From positions 1 to 5,959 of the forward strand of contig CAMWQY010000174.1 in assembly GCA_947176355.1 (NCBI GenBank): a stretch of DNA of 5,959 nucleotides, written 5' to 3'. The DNA comes from an uncultured Porphyromonadaceae bacterium (GTDB taxonomy: Bacteria > Bacteroidota > Bacteroidia > Bacteroidales > Muribaculaceae). The notes under the pieces are model-generated. The model ran no database searches. It saw nothing but the letters and a program-made list of their open reading frames with translations, and was not told where the DNA came from. The translations under genes were made by a program, and so were the position numbers. Positions 1 to 5,385 of this stretch are shown one piece after another (within the stretch, counting starts at the first letter, position 1; each line of letters starts with the position of its first letter).

Positions 1-78
1 AATTAAATTATATAAGAGTTATAAATATTAATTACTAAAGGTAAAAGATAAAATCTTCCATCTTGAGAAGTAGAATTC

Positions 79-135
79 CCGATAGGGTGTCCTTTTCAAT
101 CGGCAAAGGTAGTAATTTTTTCTGACATAAAGAAA
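79..135 (-). promoter_or_regulatory. Possible leftward Bacteroidetes-type promoter and leader
   Basis: On the minus strand TACCTTTG (111 down to 104) matches the Bacteroidetes -7 consensus TAnnTTTG exactly. Twenty bases upstream TTTC (135-132) is one base off the -33 element TTTG. Transcription would begin near position 97 and run off the left edge toward a gene that is not in the window. The start of that leader could form a small stem (CCGAT at 79-83 with ATCGG at 99-103), which may be chance. The -7 match is clear but the -33 is imperfect and no target gene can be seen. Confidence 0.3.
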
Positions 136-178
136 GATTTTGGGTTAAAAAAAGAAAAATAATTCATGTCGTTTCAAT

Positions 179-223
179 AAGGACCTTAAGGTCTTTAAAG
201 TCTTTAAGGTCCTTAAGGTCTTT
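179..223 (+). repeat. Five-copy 9-bp tandem repeat, consensus AAGGTCTTT
   Basis: Five contiguous 9-bp units start at 179, 188, 197, 206 and 215: AAGGACCTT, AAGGTCTTT, AAAGTCTTT, AAGGTCCTT and AAGGTCTTT. The unit is nearly self-complementary, so the array also contains the perfect 12-bp palindrome GACCTTAAGGTC (182-193) and a 9-bp stem (GGACCTTAA 181-189 with TTAAGGTCC 204-212). It ends 49 bp before the helicase start codon. It could lie in that gene's 5' untranslated region or form a cruciform or RNA hairpin. From memory, similar GACCTTAAA-type microsatellites recur between genes in Bacteroidetes. Confidence 0.8.
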
Positions 224-272
224 TTACCGGCGACATCATGATAAAAGATCCACTCCGGAGCGTTAATAAGGT

Positions 273-1694
273 ATGGAAGGGAATTCGGTATTGCTGACGG
301 GGAGTCAATTGGCAGAAATGGCTTTGGGTGCGCTGCCTTTCAATCCACTGGAAGGGCAGGCTATCGCCATATATAGGATGGCTGAATATATAATCTCAGG
401 GATGTGGCGCGACGTATTCGTGCTAAATGGCTATGCCGGAACCGGGAAAACCAGCGTCATTGCCGCTCTTATAAAAGCTCTTGCTCACTGCAAAATCAAG
501 ACCGTAGTGCTTGCTCCTACGGGGAGGGCAGCAAAAGTGGCAGGAGGGATGGCACAGAAACCTGCATCCACCATTCACCGCAGAATATATCATGTAGAGA
601 CCACGGGAAATGGGATGAGCGTCAAACTGAGTCCAAACAGAGATCAAAACACTGTCTTCATAGTAGATGAAGCATCTCTTATCACCGACAGCAAACGTGG
701 CAGTCTTTTGAAAGACCTAATACGATATGTATATTCGGGACAAGGATGCAAGATGATTCTTGTGGGCGACACTGCTCAGCTTCCTCCCGTAGGGCAAAGT
801 GATTCCCCGGCAATGAATCTTGAAAGGCTCAAACAATTGGGGTTGGCTCCTTTCACTCATACTCTCGATGTACCTGTAAGACAAGCTGCTGAAAGCGGGA
901 TACTCTATAATGCCACCATTGTCAGACAAATACTTGAGAAGCTTCAGGATGGGGAAACAAGTGGGCTTGCCAATGGAGAGTTGCCATTGAAGTTGGAAGG
1001 GTTTCCAGATATTGTAGCTGTCAGCAGCATGGATCTTGCTGATGAGTTGAGCAGTTCATGGAATACGGTTACTCCGGAAGAGACTCTGATAGTGACAAGA
1101 AGCAATGGTCGTGCCAATCGTTTCAACCAGGCAATCAGAAATATGGTGATGTATGCTGAAGAGCCGTTGCAACAGGGAGACAGACTTGTGATCGCCAAAA
1201 ACGACTATTACTGGGGGCGCCAAAATAAGATGAAGACGTTTCTTGCCAATGGAGAGACAGTGACTGTAAAATGGGTAGGGCGTCCGGAAAAGATGTATGG
1301 GAGATGGTTTGTGGATACAGAATTATCGCTTGCAGATGGTCAGGAAATGAGTGCAAAAATCATGTTGAGATCATTGATGACAGAGGGACCCGCCATTCCA
1401 AGACAAGAGATGGAGCAATTTTTCCAAATCGTCATAAACGAGGAGGAAGGCGTCGGTCCGACAGAGAAGATTATGGCAGCCATGGAGAATCCTTATTACA
1501 ATGCATTGCAGGCGAAATATGCCTATTGTGTCACCTGCCATAAAGCTCAGGGTGGACAATGGAAACATGTATATATAGATATGGGAGGGATTCCGGCAGA
1601 AGCAATGGGCACTGATTTCTACCGTTGGCTTTACACTGCACTTACGAGGGCAACAGAGAAAGTATTTCTTTTGGGAGTCAGAAGCAACGATTAA
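273..1694 (+). CDS. RecD/Pif1-like SF1B DNA helicase (AAA ATPase)
   Basis: This 473-residue protein has the ordered motifs of a superfamily 1B, 5'-3' type DNA helicase. Walker A is GYAGTGKT (53-60), motif Ia is APTGRAA (81-87) and Walker B is VDEAS (131-135). Motif III is GDTAQLPPV (165-173), a motif IV-like TRSN lies at 275-278, CHKAQGGQW (422-430) is the UvrD_C_2-type motif V, and YTALTRA (454-460) is motif VI with its arginine. It should use ATP to unwind or translocate on DNA in the cytoplasm during repair or recombination. It is shorter than classical RecD or RecD2, with only about 45 residues before Walker A and no room for a helix-hairpin-helix region; Bacteroidetes carry such compact forms, often called RecD-like or simply AAA ATPase. 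The region at about 310-410 varies from the core and may be the inserted SH3-like part. An in-frame TAA at 267-269 makes ATG 273 the earliest start. No recB or recC is nearby, so a RecBCD subunit role is not supported. The stop codon is the first base triplet of a heptamer array. Confidence 0.9.
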   Translation: MEGNSVLLTGSQLAEMALGALPFNPLEGQAIAIYRMAEYIISGMWRDVFVLNGYAGTGKTSVIAALIKALAHCKIKTVVLAPTGRAAKVAGGMAQKPASTIHRRIYHVETTGNGMSVKLSPNRDQNTVFIVDEASLITDSKRGSLLKDLIRYVYSGQGCKMILVGDTAQLPPVGQSDSPAMNLERLKQLGLAPFTHTLDVPVRQAAESGILYNATIVRQILEKLQDGETSGLANGELPLKLEGFPDIVAVSSMDLADELSSSWNTVTPEETLIVTRSNGRANRFNQAIRNMVMYAEEPLQQGDRLVIAKNDYYWGRQNKMKTFLANGETVTVKWVGRPEKMYGRWFVDTELSLADGQEMSAKIMLRSLMTEGPAIPRQEMEQFFQIVINEEEGVGPTEKIMAAMENPYYNALQAKYAYCVTCHKAQGGQWKHVYIDMGGIPAEAMGTDFYRWLYTALTRATEKVFLLGVRSND

Positions 1695-1712
1695 CTATCA
1701 ACTATCAACTAT
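1692..1712 (+). repeat. Heptamer array (T/C)AACTAT x3 at the helicase stop codon
   Basis: Three units, TAACTAT, CAACTAT and CAACTAT, start at 1692, 1699 and 1706. The first three bases of the array are the helicase stop codon TAA. On the opposite strand the unit reads ATAGTTG, which places TAG every 7 bp and therefore in all three frames. From memory, arrays of this sequence are frequent in Bacteroidales intergenic DNA; their role is unknown to me. Confidence 0.8.
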
Positions 1713-1716
1713 AATT

Positions 1717-1742
1717 TAGGACGCACTGGGCTTGCGTCACTA
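1717..1742. repeat. GC-rich inverted repeat (GACGCA...TGCGTC)
   Basis: TAG-GACGCA (1717-1725) pairs with TGCGTC-A-CTA (1733-1742), giving nine base pairs with one bulged A (1739) and a 7-nt loop. No T-tract follows; the next 17 bases (1744-1760) are all purines, so an intrinsic terminator is unlikely. The core resembles GGACGCAC/GTGCGTCC inverted repeats that I recall between genes in Bacteroidales, so this may be a decayed copy of a dispersed repeat. Confidence 0.5.
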
Positions 1743-1759
1743 CGAGGAGGAAGAGGGGG

Positions 1760-1798
1760 ATTATTTCATGATTTAGCTTGATGAATCATGAAAATAAT
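1760..1798. repeat. Spaced inverted repeat TTTCATGATT / AATCATGAAA
   Basis: Perfect 10-bp arms (1764-1773 and 1784-1793) are separated by 10 bp. Four more pairs extend the stem outward (1760-1763 with 1795-1798) after a bulged A at 1794. The arm centres are 20 bp apart, about two helical turns, as expected for a dimeric regulator site. It lies about 55 bp upstream of the fabD -7 element. It could instead act as a weak AT-rich terminator for the helicase transcript, but no T-run follows it. Confidence 0.5.
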
Positions 1799-1812
1799 TG
1801 CAACTGACGATA

Positions 1813-1847
1813 ATTATGCATTATGAATTATGCATTATGAATTATTT
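1813..1847 (-). repeat. Heptamer array (G/T)CATAAT, inverted orientation, upstream of fabD
   Basis: Four perfect units start at 1813, 1820, 1827 and 1834 (ATTATGC, ATTATGA, ATTATGC, ATTATGA), followed by a degenerate ATTATTT (1841-1847). This is the reverse complement of the (G/T)CATAAT arrays found after fabD and asd, so fabD is bracketed by two converging arrays. The third unit lies where the -33 element of the downstream promoter is expected. Confidence 0.85.
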
Positions 1848-1859
1848 TTAGTAATTTTG
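1829..1859 (+). promoter_or_regulatory. Bacteroidetes-type promoter for fabD
   Basis: TAATTTTG (1852-1859) is an exact match to the Bacteroidetes -7 element TAnnTTTG. TATG (1829-1832) sits 19 bp upstream and differs by one base from the -33 element TTTG. Transcription would start near 1866, leaving an A/T-rich leader of about 70 nt before the fabD ATG. The -33 half falls inside the heptamer array. No clear Shine-Dalgarno is close to the start, as is usual in this phylum. Confidence 0.6.
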
Positions 1860-1936
1860 CAGTCGGAAAGCGCATTATGCGTAAATGAGTAATTTTTAAG
1901 GTAAAATAAATTAAGGAAATTTTTAAGACAAATCAC

Positions 1937-2815
1937 ATGAAAGCATACGTATTCCCGGGCCAGGGTGCTCAGTTTGTTGGCATGGGCAAGGATCTTTATG
2001 AAAATAATGCCGAGATCCGCGAAATGTTTGAGAAAGCCAACGAAATCCTTGGATTCCGCATCACTGATCTGATGTTTAATGGAACAGAAGAAGACCTCCG
2101 TCAGACAAAGGTGACTCAACCGGCGATCTTCCTTCACAGTGTTGCACTTGCCAAGAGCCTTGGTGATGAATTCAAGCCGGATATGGTAGCCGGTCATAGC
2201 CTTGGAGAATTTTCAGCACTTGTAGCATCAGGTGCTCTCAGTTTTGAAGAGGGACTTAAGCTCGTCAGCAAACGTGCTCATGCTATGCAGAAAGCATGCG
2301 AAAAGCAGCCGTCGACGATGGCAGCCGTTCTCGCTCTTCCGGATGCAAAAATTGAGGAGATTTGCGATGGAATTGAAGAGGTAGTGGTACCTGCAAACTA
2401 CAATTGTCCGGGTCAGGTGGTGATTTCCGGTTCGATCGAAGGCATAGACAAAGCTTGCGAACAGCTTTTAGCAGCCGGAGCAAAGCGTGCGCTCAAATTG
2501 AAAGTGGGCGGTGCATTCCACTCCCCTCTCATGCAGCCGGCACAAGAAGAACTTACGGAAGCTATTGAAGCAGCCAAGTTTGAGACTCCGAAATGCCCTG
2601 TATATCAGAATGTAGACGGCAAACCACACACTGATCCGGAAGAAATCAAGGCAAACCTCATCAAGCAGCTCACAGGTGCTGTACGTTGGACTCAAGATGT
2701 AGAGGCAATGATTGCAGACGGAGCAGATGAATTCATCGAACTCGGTCCGGGCAATGTGCTTCAGGGACTTGTGAAGAAGATAAATAAAACAGTTACAACA
2801 AGCGGACTGTCTTAA
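1937..2815 (+). CDS. fabD: Malonyl-CoA:acyl carrier protein transacylase
   Basis: This 292-residue enzyme moves malonyl groups from CoA to acyl carrier protein in the cytoplasm, supplying extender units for type II fatty-acid synthesis. The N-terminal FPGQGAQ (6-12) carries the oxyanion-hole glutamine. GHSLGE (86-91) holds the nucleophile Ser88, Arg113 in SKRAHAMQ is the carboxylate-binding arginine, and FHSPLM (194-199) carries His195. GQVVISG (159-165) and the C-terminal ELGPGNVL (268-275) are also typical. The length fits the family, and the start is well supported because the protein opens directly into the conserved N-terminal strand. Its own promoter lies at 1829-1859, and asd follows after 100 bp on the same strand, so read-through into asd is possible. 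Other fab genes are not in view. The last codon and stop (TCT TAA) overlap a degenerate first unit of the downstream heptamer array. Confidence 0.97.
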   Translation: MKAYVFPGQGAQFVGMGKDLYENNAEIREMFEKANEILGFRITDLMFNGTEEDLRQTKVTQPAIFLHSVALAKSLGDEFKPDMVAGHSLGEFSALVASGALSFEEGLKLVSKRAHAMQKACEKQPSTMAAVLALPDAKIEEICDGIEEVVVPANYNCPGQVVISGSIEGIDKACEQLLAAGAKRALKLKVGGAFHSPLMQPAQEELTEAIEAAKFETPKCPVYQNVDGKPHTDPEEIKANLIKQLTGAVRWTQDVEAMIADGADEFIELGPGNVLQGLVKKINKTVTTSGLS

Positions 2816-2844
2816 TGCATAATTCATAATGCATAATGCATAAT
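2810..2844 (+). repeat. Heptamer array (G/T)CATAAT overlapping the fabD stop
   Basis: A degenerate unit TCTTAAT (2810-2816) is followed by GCATAAT (2817), TCATAAT (2824), GCATAAT (2831) and GCATAAT (2838). TAA occurs at 2813, 2820, 2827, 2834 and 2841; because 7 is not a multiple of 3, these cover all three plus-strand frames. The first TAA is the fabD stop. The 33 bp at 2812-2844 are identical to 3925-3957 after asd. Confidence 0.9.
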
Positions 2845-2915
2845 CAATCCACGAGAAATACAGGCAAGTGAATTAGAAATATTTATGTATTGGCATTATT
2901 AATCAAAGAATTTAG

Positions 2916-3935
2916 ATGAATGTAGCGATTGTGGGAGCAAGCGGCGCTGTGGGGCATGAGTTCCTGCGCGTGCTTGACGAGCAGAATTTCCCGGTAGACA
3001 ATCTGCGTCTTTTCGGCTCTAAGAGAAGCGCCGGAAGCGAGATGGAATTCCGCGGAAAGAAATATGTGATAGAGGAACTGACCCCTGAATCAGACTTTAG
3101 TGGAGTTGACATTGCATTTACATCAGCGGGAGCAGGGACTTCAAAAGAGTATGAGAAAGTCATCACAAAGCATGGAACTTTGATGATTGATAATTCATCA
3201 GCTTTCCGTATGGATAAGGATGTGCCGTTGGTCGTGCCAGAAGTGAATGGTGCAGATGCGCTTGACCGTCCGCGCAATGTGATAGGGAATCCAAACTGCA
3301 CTACTATTCAGATGGTAGTGGCTTTGAAGCCCATCAACGACCTTTCAAAGATCAAGAAGGTGCATGTGGCTACATATCAGGCTGCCAGCGGTGCCGGTGC
3401 TACAGCAATGGCAGAGCTTGAGAATCAGTATAAGGAATTAGCTGACGGCAAAAAGCCAACGGTAGAGAAATTTGCCCATCAGCTTGCATTTAATCTTATT
3501 CCGCATGTGGATGTCTTCCTTGATAACGACTACACTAAGGAAGAGATGAAGATGTATAACGAAACGCGTAAGATCATGCACAGCGATGATATCGCGGTGA
3601 GTGCTACTTGCGTTCGAGTTCCGGTATTACGCGCCCATAGCGAAGCCATCTGGGTAGAAACAGAGGCGCCGCTTGAGATTTCAAAGGTACGTGATGCATT
3701 TGAAAATGCAGAGGGTCTTGTAGTAGTAGATAATCCTGCGAATAAGGAATATCCGATGCCTCTCTTCGTGGCAGATCATGATCCCGTATATGTAGGACGT
3801 CTGAGAAAGGATCTTGCTAATCCGAACGGACTGACGTTCTGGGTAGTCGGAGATCAGATCAAGAAGGGAGCAGCCTTAAATGCAGTGCAGATAGCTCAGT
3901 GGCTTTTGAAGAATGACCCTCAGTTTAATGCATAA
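2916..3935 (+). CDS. asd: Aspartate-semialdehyde dehydrogenase
   Basis: This 339-residue cytoplasmic enzyme performs the NADPH-dependent reductive dephosphorylation of aspartyl-4-phosphate to aspartate semialdehyde. That is the branch point toward lysine and diaminopimelate and toward threonine and methionine. The N-terminal Rossmann motif is GASGAVG (7-13). The catalytic cysteine is Cys128 in [15 protein letters not shown] (154-161) is the conserved loop with Gln155, and RAHSE (239-243) carries Arg239 and the acid/base His241. [11 protein letters not shown] (318-328) is the usual C-terminal helix. The size and motif spacing fit the Gram-positive/Bacteroidetes type of ASADH. ATG 2916 opens straight into the nucleotide-binding strand. 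The 100-bp gap from fabD contains a repeat array and no promoter I would defend, so co-transcription with fabD is plausible. The last two codons (AAT GCA) and stop are made of heptamer-array sequence, so the C-terminal Asn-Ala may be a late addition or replacement. Confidence 0.97.
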   Translation: MNVAIVGASGAVGHEFLRVLDEQNFPVDNLRLFGSKRSAGSEMEFRGKKYVIEELTPESDFSGVDIAFTSAGAGTSKEYEKVITKHGTLMIDNSSAFRMDKDVPLVVPEVNGADALDRPRNVIGNPNCTTIQMVVALKPINDLSKIKKVHVATYQAASGAGATAMAELENQYKELADGKKPTVEKFAHQLAFNLIPHVDVFLDNDYTKEEMKMYNETRKIMHSDDIAVSATCVRVPVLRAHSEAIWVETEAPLEISKVRDAFENAEGLVVVDNPANKEYPMPLFVADHDPVYVGRLRKDLANPNGLTFWVVGDQIKKGAALNAVQIAQWLLKNDPQFNA

Positions 3936-3957
3936 TTCATAATGCATAATGCATAAT
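3925..3957 (+). repeat. Heptamer array (G/T)CATAAT encoding the end of asd
   Basis: GCATAAT (3930), TCATAAT (3937), GCATAAT (3944) and GCATAAT (3951) occur in the same unit order as after fabD. With the five bases before the first unit, the 33-bp stretch is identical to 2812-2844. The asd stop is the TAA at 3933-3935, inside the first perfect unit. The fabD stop uses the TAA one unit earlier, so the same 33-mer ends two genes in different frames. A degenerate GTTTAAT (3923-3929) may be a further decayed unit. Confidence 0.9.
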
Positions 3958-4051
3958 TAAGCTTGACTCGGAAATTCCGGAATTTGAAAGCTGGGAGCTA
4001 AGCTATGGGGATGCATTCAGCAATCCGGAAATGTTAAGGAATTTAACATAA
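3950..4051 (+). pseudogene. Possible vestigial C-terminal coding tail
   Basis: A frame different from that of asd stays open from the end of the heptamer array to the TAA at 4049-4051. From Lys at 3959 it reads about 30 residues rich in acidic and aromatic residues, including EFESWELSYGDAF and NPEMLRNL. The composition looks more like protein than the flanking AT-rich DNA. It has no start codon and the frame is closed upstream by TAA at 3947-3949, so it cannot be an intact gene. It may be the 3' stub of a deleted gene, or a chance open stretch. I do not recognise a family. Confidence 0.25.
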
Positions 4052-4087
4052 TCGGGATTTGTCTTAATTTATATTAAATCCTAAATA

Positions 4088-4130
4088 AACGGCTGCCGTT
4101 GATGAACAATCTGACGGTAGCCGTTGTTTT
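4088..4130 (+). terminator. Intrinsic terminator downstream of asd
   Basis: AACGGCTGCCGTT (4088-4100) pairs with GACGGTAGCCGTT (4113-4125): 13 base pairs including two G-T pairs, with a 12-nt loop, followed by GTTTT. It is GC-rich with a short U-tract and lies about 150 bp after the asd stop. In the other direction the stem is followed by TATTT, so it could also stop leftward transcripts from the transposase gene. Confidence 0.75.
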
Positions 4131-4190
4131 AAAGATGTAAGTAAAGTAAGAAATTAGTTTCATGATGTTAGGTTAGTAAAATGTATTATG

Positions 4191-4239
4191 GAAAGCACTG
4201 AGCGGCATTCATTTGTGAAAATGGATGTCGCTTTCTTTT
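4191..4239 (+). terminator. Second long hairpin with GTGA tetraloop, terminator-like
   Basis: AGCGGCATTCATTT (4201-4214) pairs with AAATGGATGTCGCT (4219-4232): 14 base pairs with two G-T pairs, closed by a GTGA (GNRA-class) loop and followed by TTCTTTTC. An alternative outer pairing is GAAAGC (4191-4196) with GCTTTC (4230-4235). On the plus strand it looks like a terminator, yet the asd transcript already has one at 4088-4130 and no gene lies between them. It might end a small RNA or mark the boundary of the transposase unit. Confidence 0.5.
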
Positions 4240-4240
4240 C

Positions 4241-4281
4241 AAAAAAAAGCTTGGCTTCCGCCTCGCTGCAGTATAAAAGAT
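4241..4281 (-). terminator. REP-like copy A, likely also the transposase terminator
   Basis: GGCTTCCGCCTC (4253-4264) is the same core as the copies at 5342 and 5386, and GCAGTAT (4268-4274) plus an AAAGAT-like tail extends the match to copy B over about 29 bp. On the minus strand the core folds as GGC-GGAA-GCC (GNRA-type loop). Here it is extended by AGC...GCT across a GA/AA internal loop and followed directly by seven T (4247-4241). It lies 33 bp after the transposase stop, so the repeat seems to double as that gene's intrinsic terminator. Confidence 0.65.
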
Positions 4282-4313
4282 ACGGGCACGGAGATATTCC
4301 CGGGATTAAAGAC

Positions 4314-5321
4314 TTAAAAAGAATTGTCTCCTAAAAATGAGACTATATAGTAGCGAATGGATATCGGAAGATTGGAAATGGCAAGCGCCATATCATTCAT
4401 ATCGTGAAATTCTTTGTATCCGGATTTTTGTTTTTCTTTTTCATTATAAGGAGCTAATAATAATAACTGACCAGCTGCGCAAAGATCAAAATCTTTTCCT
4501 GAAGGCTTGAATTTTTCTCCAAATCTCATATCCGTAAGCTTTATGATGGGCCTGTGTAAATCCATAGCTATTGAAAGAATTTTTTTCTCAATTGTATGGA
4601 TAGCCGGAGAAATAGGCACAGCACCATTTTCAAATTCAATTCTGCATTGATTTTCATATTCAATCATTTCTCTCTCTGACCATCTCCGATGAATTCTTAC
4701 AGGCAAAATTCTTATTGCTCTTAACAAGAATATATTTCCATACGCAGCAAAATCCCATTCTGATATTTTAATATGGAGATACTTTTTGAATAGCTGTGGG
4801 AATTTTCTTTTGATAATTAATCGTCTTGGATTGTCTTCGACATAGCGTACGGCTCTGGCAAGTTGAACTTTATCGAAAAGAATATTATCATGATATGGAT
4901 GGAAAAGAGTTTCGATATGATCTAATCCTTTTAATTTACTGTAATGTCTTGAACATGCTCCAAAAAAGCCATTCAATTCATTTCCAAGCTTTTTAGTCAA
5001 TCTTTCTTTAACATAAACTACGAAATGAATATGATCAGGCATAATTACAAATCGATTGATTGTAAGTTTTGGATGGTATTTTGGAATGCTTCTTATTTCA
5101 TTCCTTATCAACTCGCCCAATTCTGAATGATCAGGGATAATCATCTCTCCGCTTTTCAAGCTTTCGAAGTCGACTTTTGGCATTGAGGAAAGAGGAATGG
5201 TATTATCAATTACAGAAGCTGTGATATGATAATAACCGATAGCAGAATAGTCATGAAATTTTGCACGCCTTGACTTTTTTAATATTTTAGGCTTCTGGAA
5301 TGAAGAAGAGTCTTCGGGCAT
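4314..5321 (-). CDS. REP-associated tyrosine transposase (RAYT, Y1/HUH) with C-terminal extension
   Basis: This 335-residue protein has an N-terminal Y1_Tnp domain of the IS200/IS605-related RAYT group. These are single-strand DNA nucleases that recognise and cut REP hairpins. The domain shows the opening strand GYYHITASV (29-37), the HUH motif in MPDHIHF (94-100, metal ligands His97 and His99) and the expected catalytic tyrosine Tyr160 in RYVEDNPRR (159-167), so the active site appears intact. Residues from about 190 to 335 form an extension absent from minimal RAYTs of about 150-230 residues. It includes GAVPISPAIHTIEK (233-246), KPSGKDFDLCA (272-282) and QLLLLAP (285-291). This part resembles a Rossmann/LOG-like fold only by impression, and I cannot assign it. 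The gene is flanked by REP-like copies 20 bp upstream and 33 bp downstream. Sampled stretches are about 30-33% GC, against roughly 50% in fabD, suggesting a separate origin. It is codirectional with valS, and no convincing promoter or Shine-Dalgarno was found, so read-through from valS may drive it. Confidence 0.85.
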   Translation of the reverse strand: MPEDSSSFQKPKILKKSRRAKFHDYSAIGYYHITASVIDNTIPLSSMPKVDFESLKSGEMIIPDHSELGELIRNEIRSIPKYHPKLTINRFVIMPDHIHFVVYVKERLTKKLGNELNGFFGACSRHYSKLKGLDHIETLFHPYHDNILFDKVQLARAVRYVEDNPRRLIIKRKFPQLFKKYLHIKISEWDFAAYGNIFLLRAIRILPVRIHRRWSEREMIEYENQCRIEFENGAVPISPAIHTIEKKILSIAMDLHRPIIKLTDMRFGEKFKPSGKDFDLCAAGQLLLLAPYNEKEKQKSGYKEFHDMNDMALAISNLPISIRYYIVSFLGDNSF

Positions 5322-5341
5322 AGACTTTTATGATTTTAGTT

Positions 5342-5372
5342 CGGCTTCCGCCTCATCGCAGTATTAAAGGAT
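5342..5372 (-). repeat. REP-like copy B, upstream of the transposase
   Basis: CGGCTTCCGCCTC (5342-5354) is followed by ATCGCAGTATTAAAGGAT (5355-5372). It has the same orientation as copy A and matches it over about 29 bp. On the minus strand GAGGCGGAAGCCG folds as GGC-GGAA-GCC. It sits 20 bp upstream of the transposase ATG, inside its presumed leader, where the hairpin or bound transposase could affect expression. Confidence 0.8.
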
Positions 5373-5385
5373 TTTTGAAGAAAGA

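Noticed and set aside
238..297. A 19-codon open frame from ATG 238 overlapping the helicase start, as a leader peptide
   Set aside because: It has no recognisable features or ribosome-binding context and could be chance at this length.
1835..2197. A 120-codon minus-strand open frame across the fabD 5' end
   Set aside because: It is antisense to a clear fabD with full motifs and begins in repeat DNA; its translation shows no domain.
2468..2827. A 119-codon minus-strand open frame in the fabD 3' half
   Set aside because: It is antisense to conserved fabD sequence and cysteine-rich without a pattern, as expected of a shadow frame.
2845..2915. A separate asd promoter
   Set aside because: TATGTATTG is the nearest match to TAnnTTTG but the spacing within the element is wrong and no -33 element is placed properly.
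2912..3301. A 129-codon minus-strand open frame opposite asd
   Set aside because: It is antisense to the Rossmann and catalytic-cysteine coding region, with low-complexity serine-rich translation.
1937..3935. A functional fabD-asd biosynthetic operon
   Set aside because: The genes are codirectional 100 bp apart but serve unrelated pathways; co-transcription is possible but functional linkage is not supported.
1692..3957. The repeat arrays as a CRISPR
   Set aside because: The units are contiguous 7-mers with no spacers, and no cas gene is present.
4201..4281. A tRNA or riboswitch in the hairpin-rich stretch before the transposase gene
   Set aside because: No cloverleaf, T-loop or known aptamer core is visible; the stems are simple hairpins explained by terminators and REP copies.
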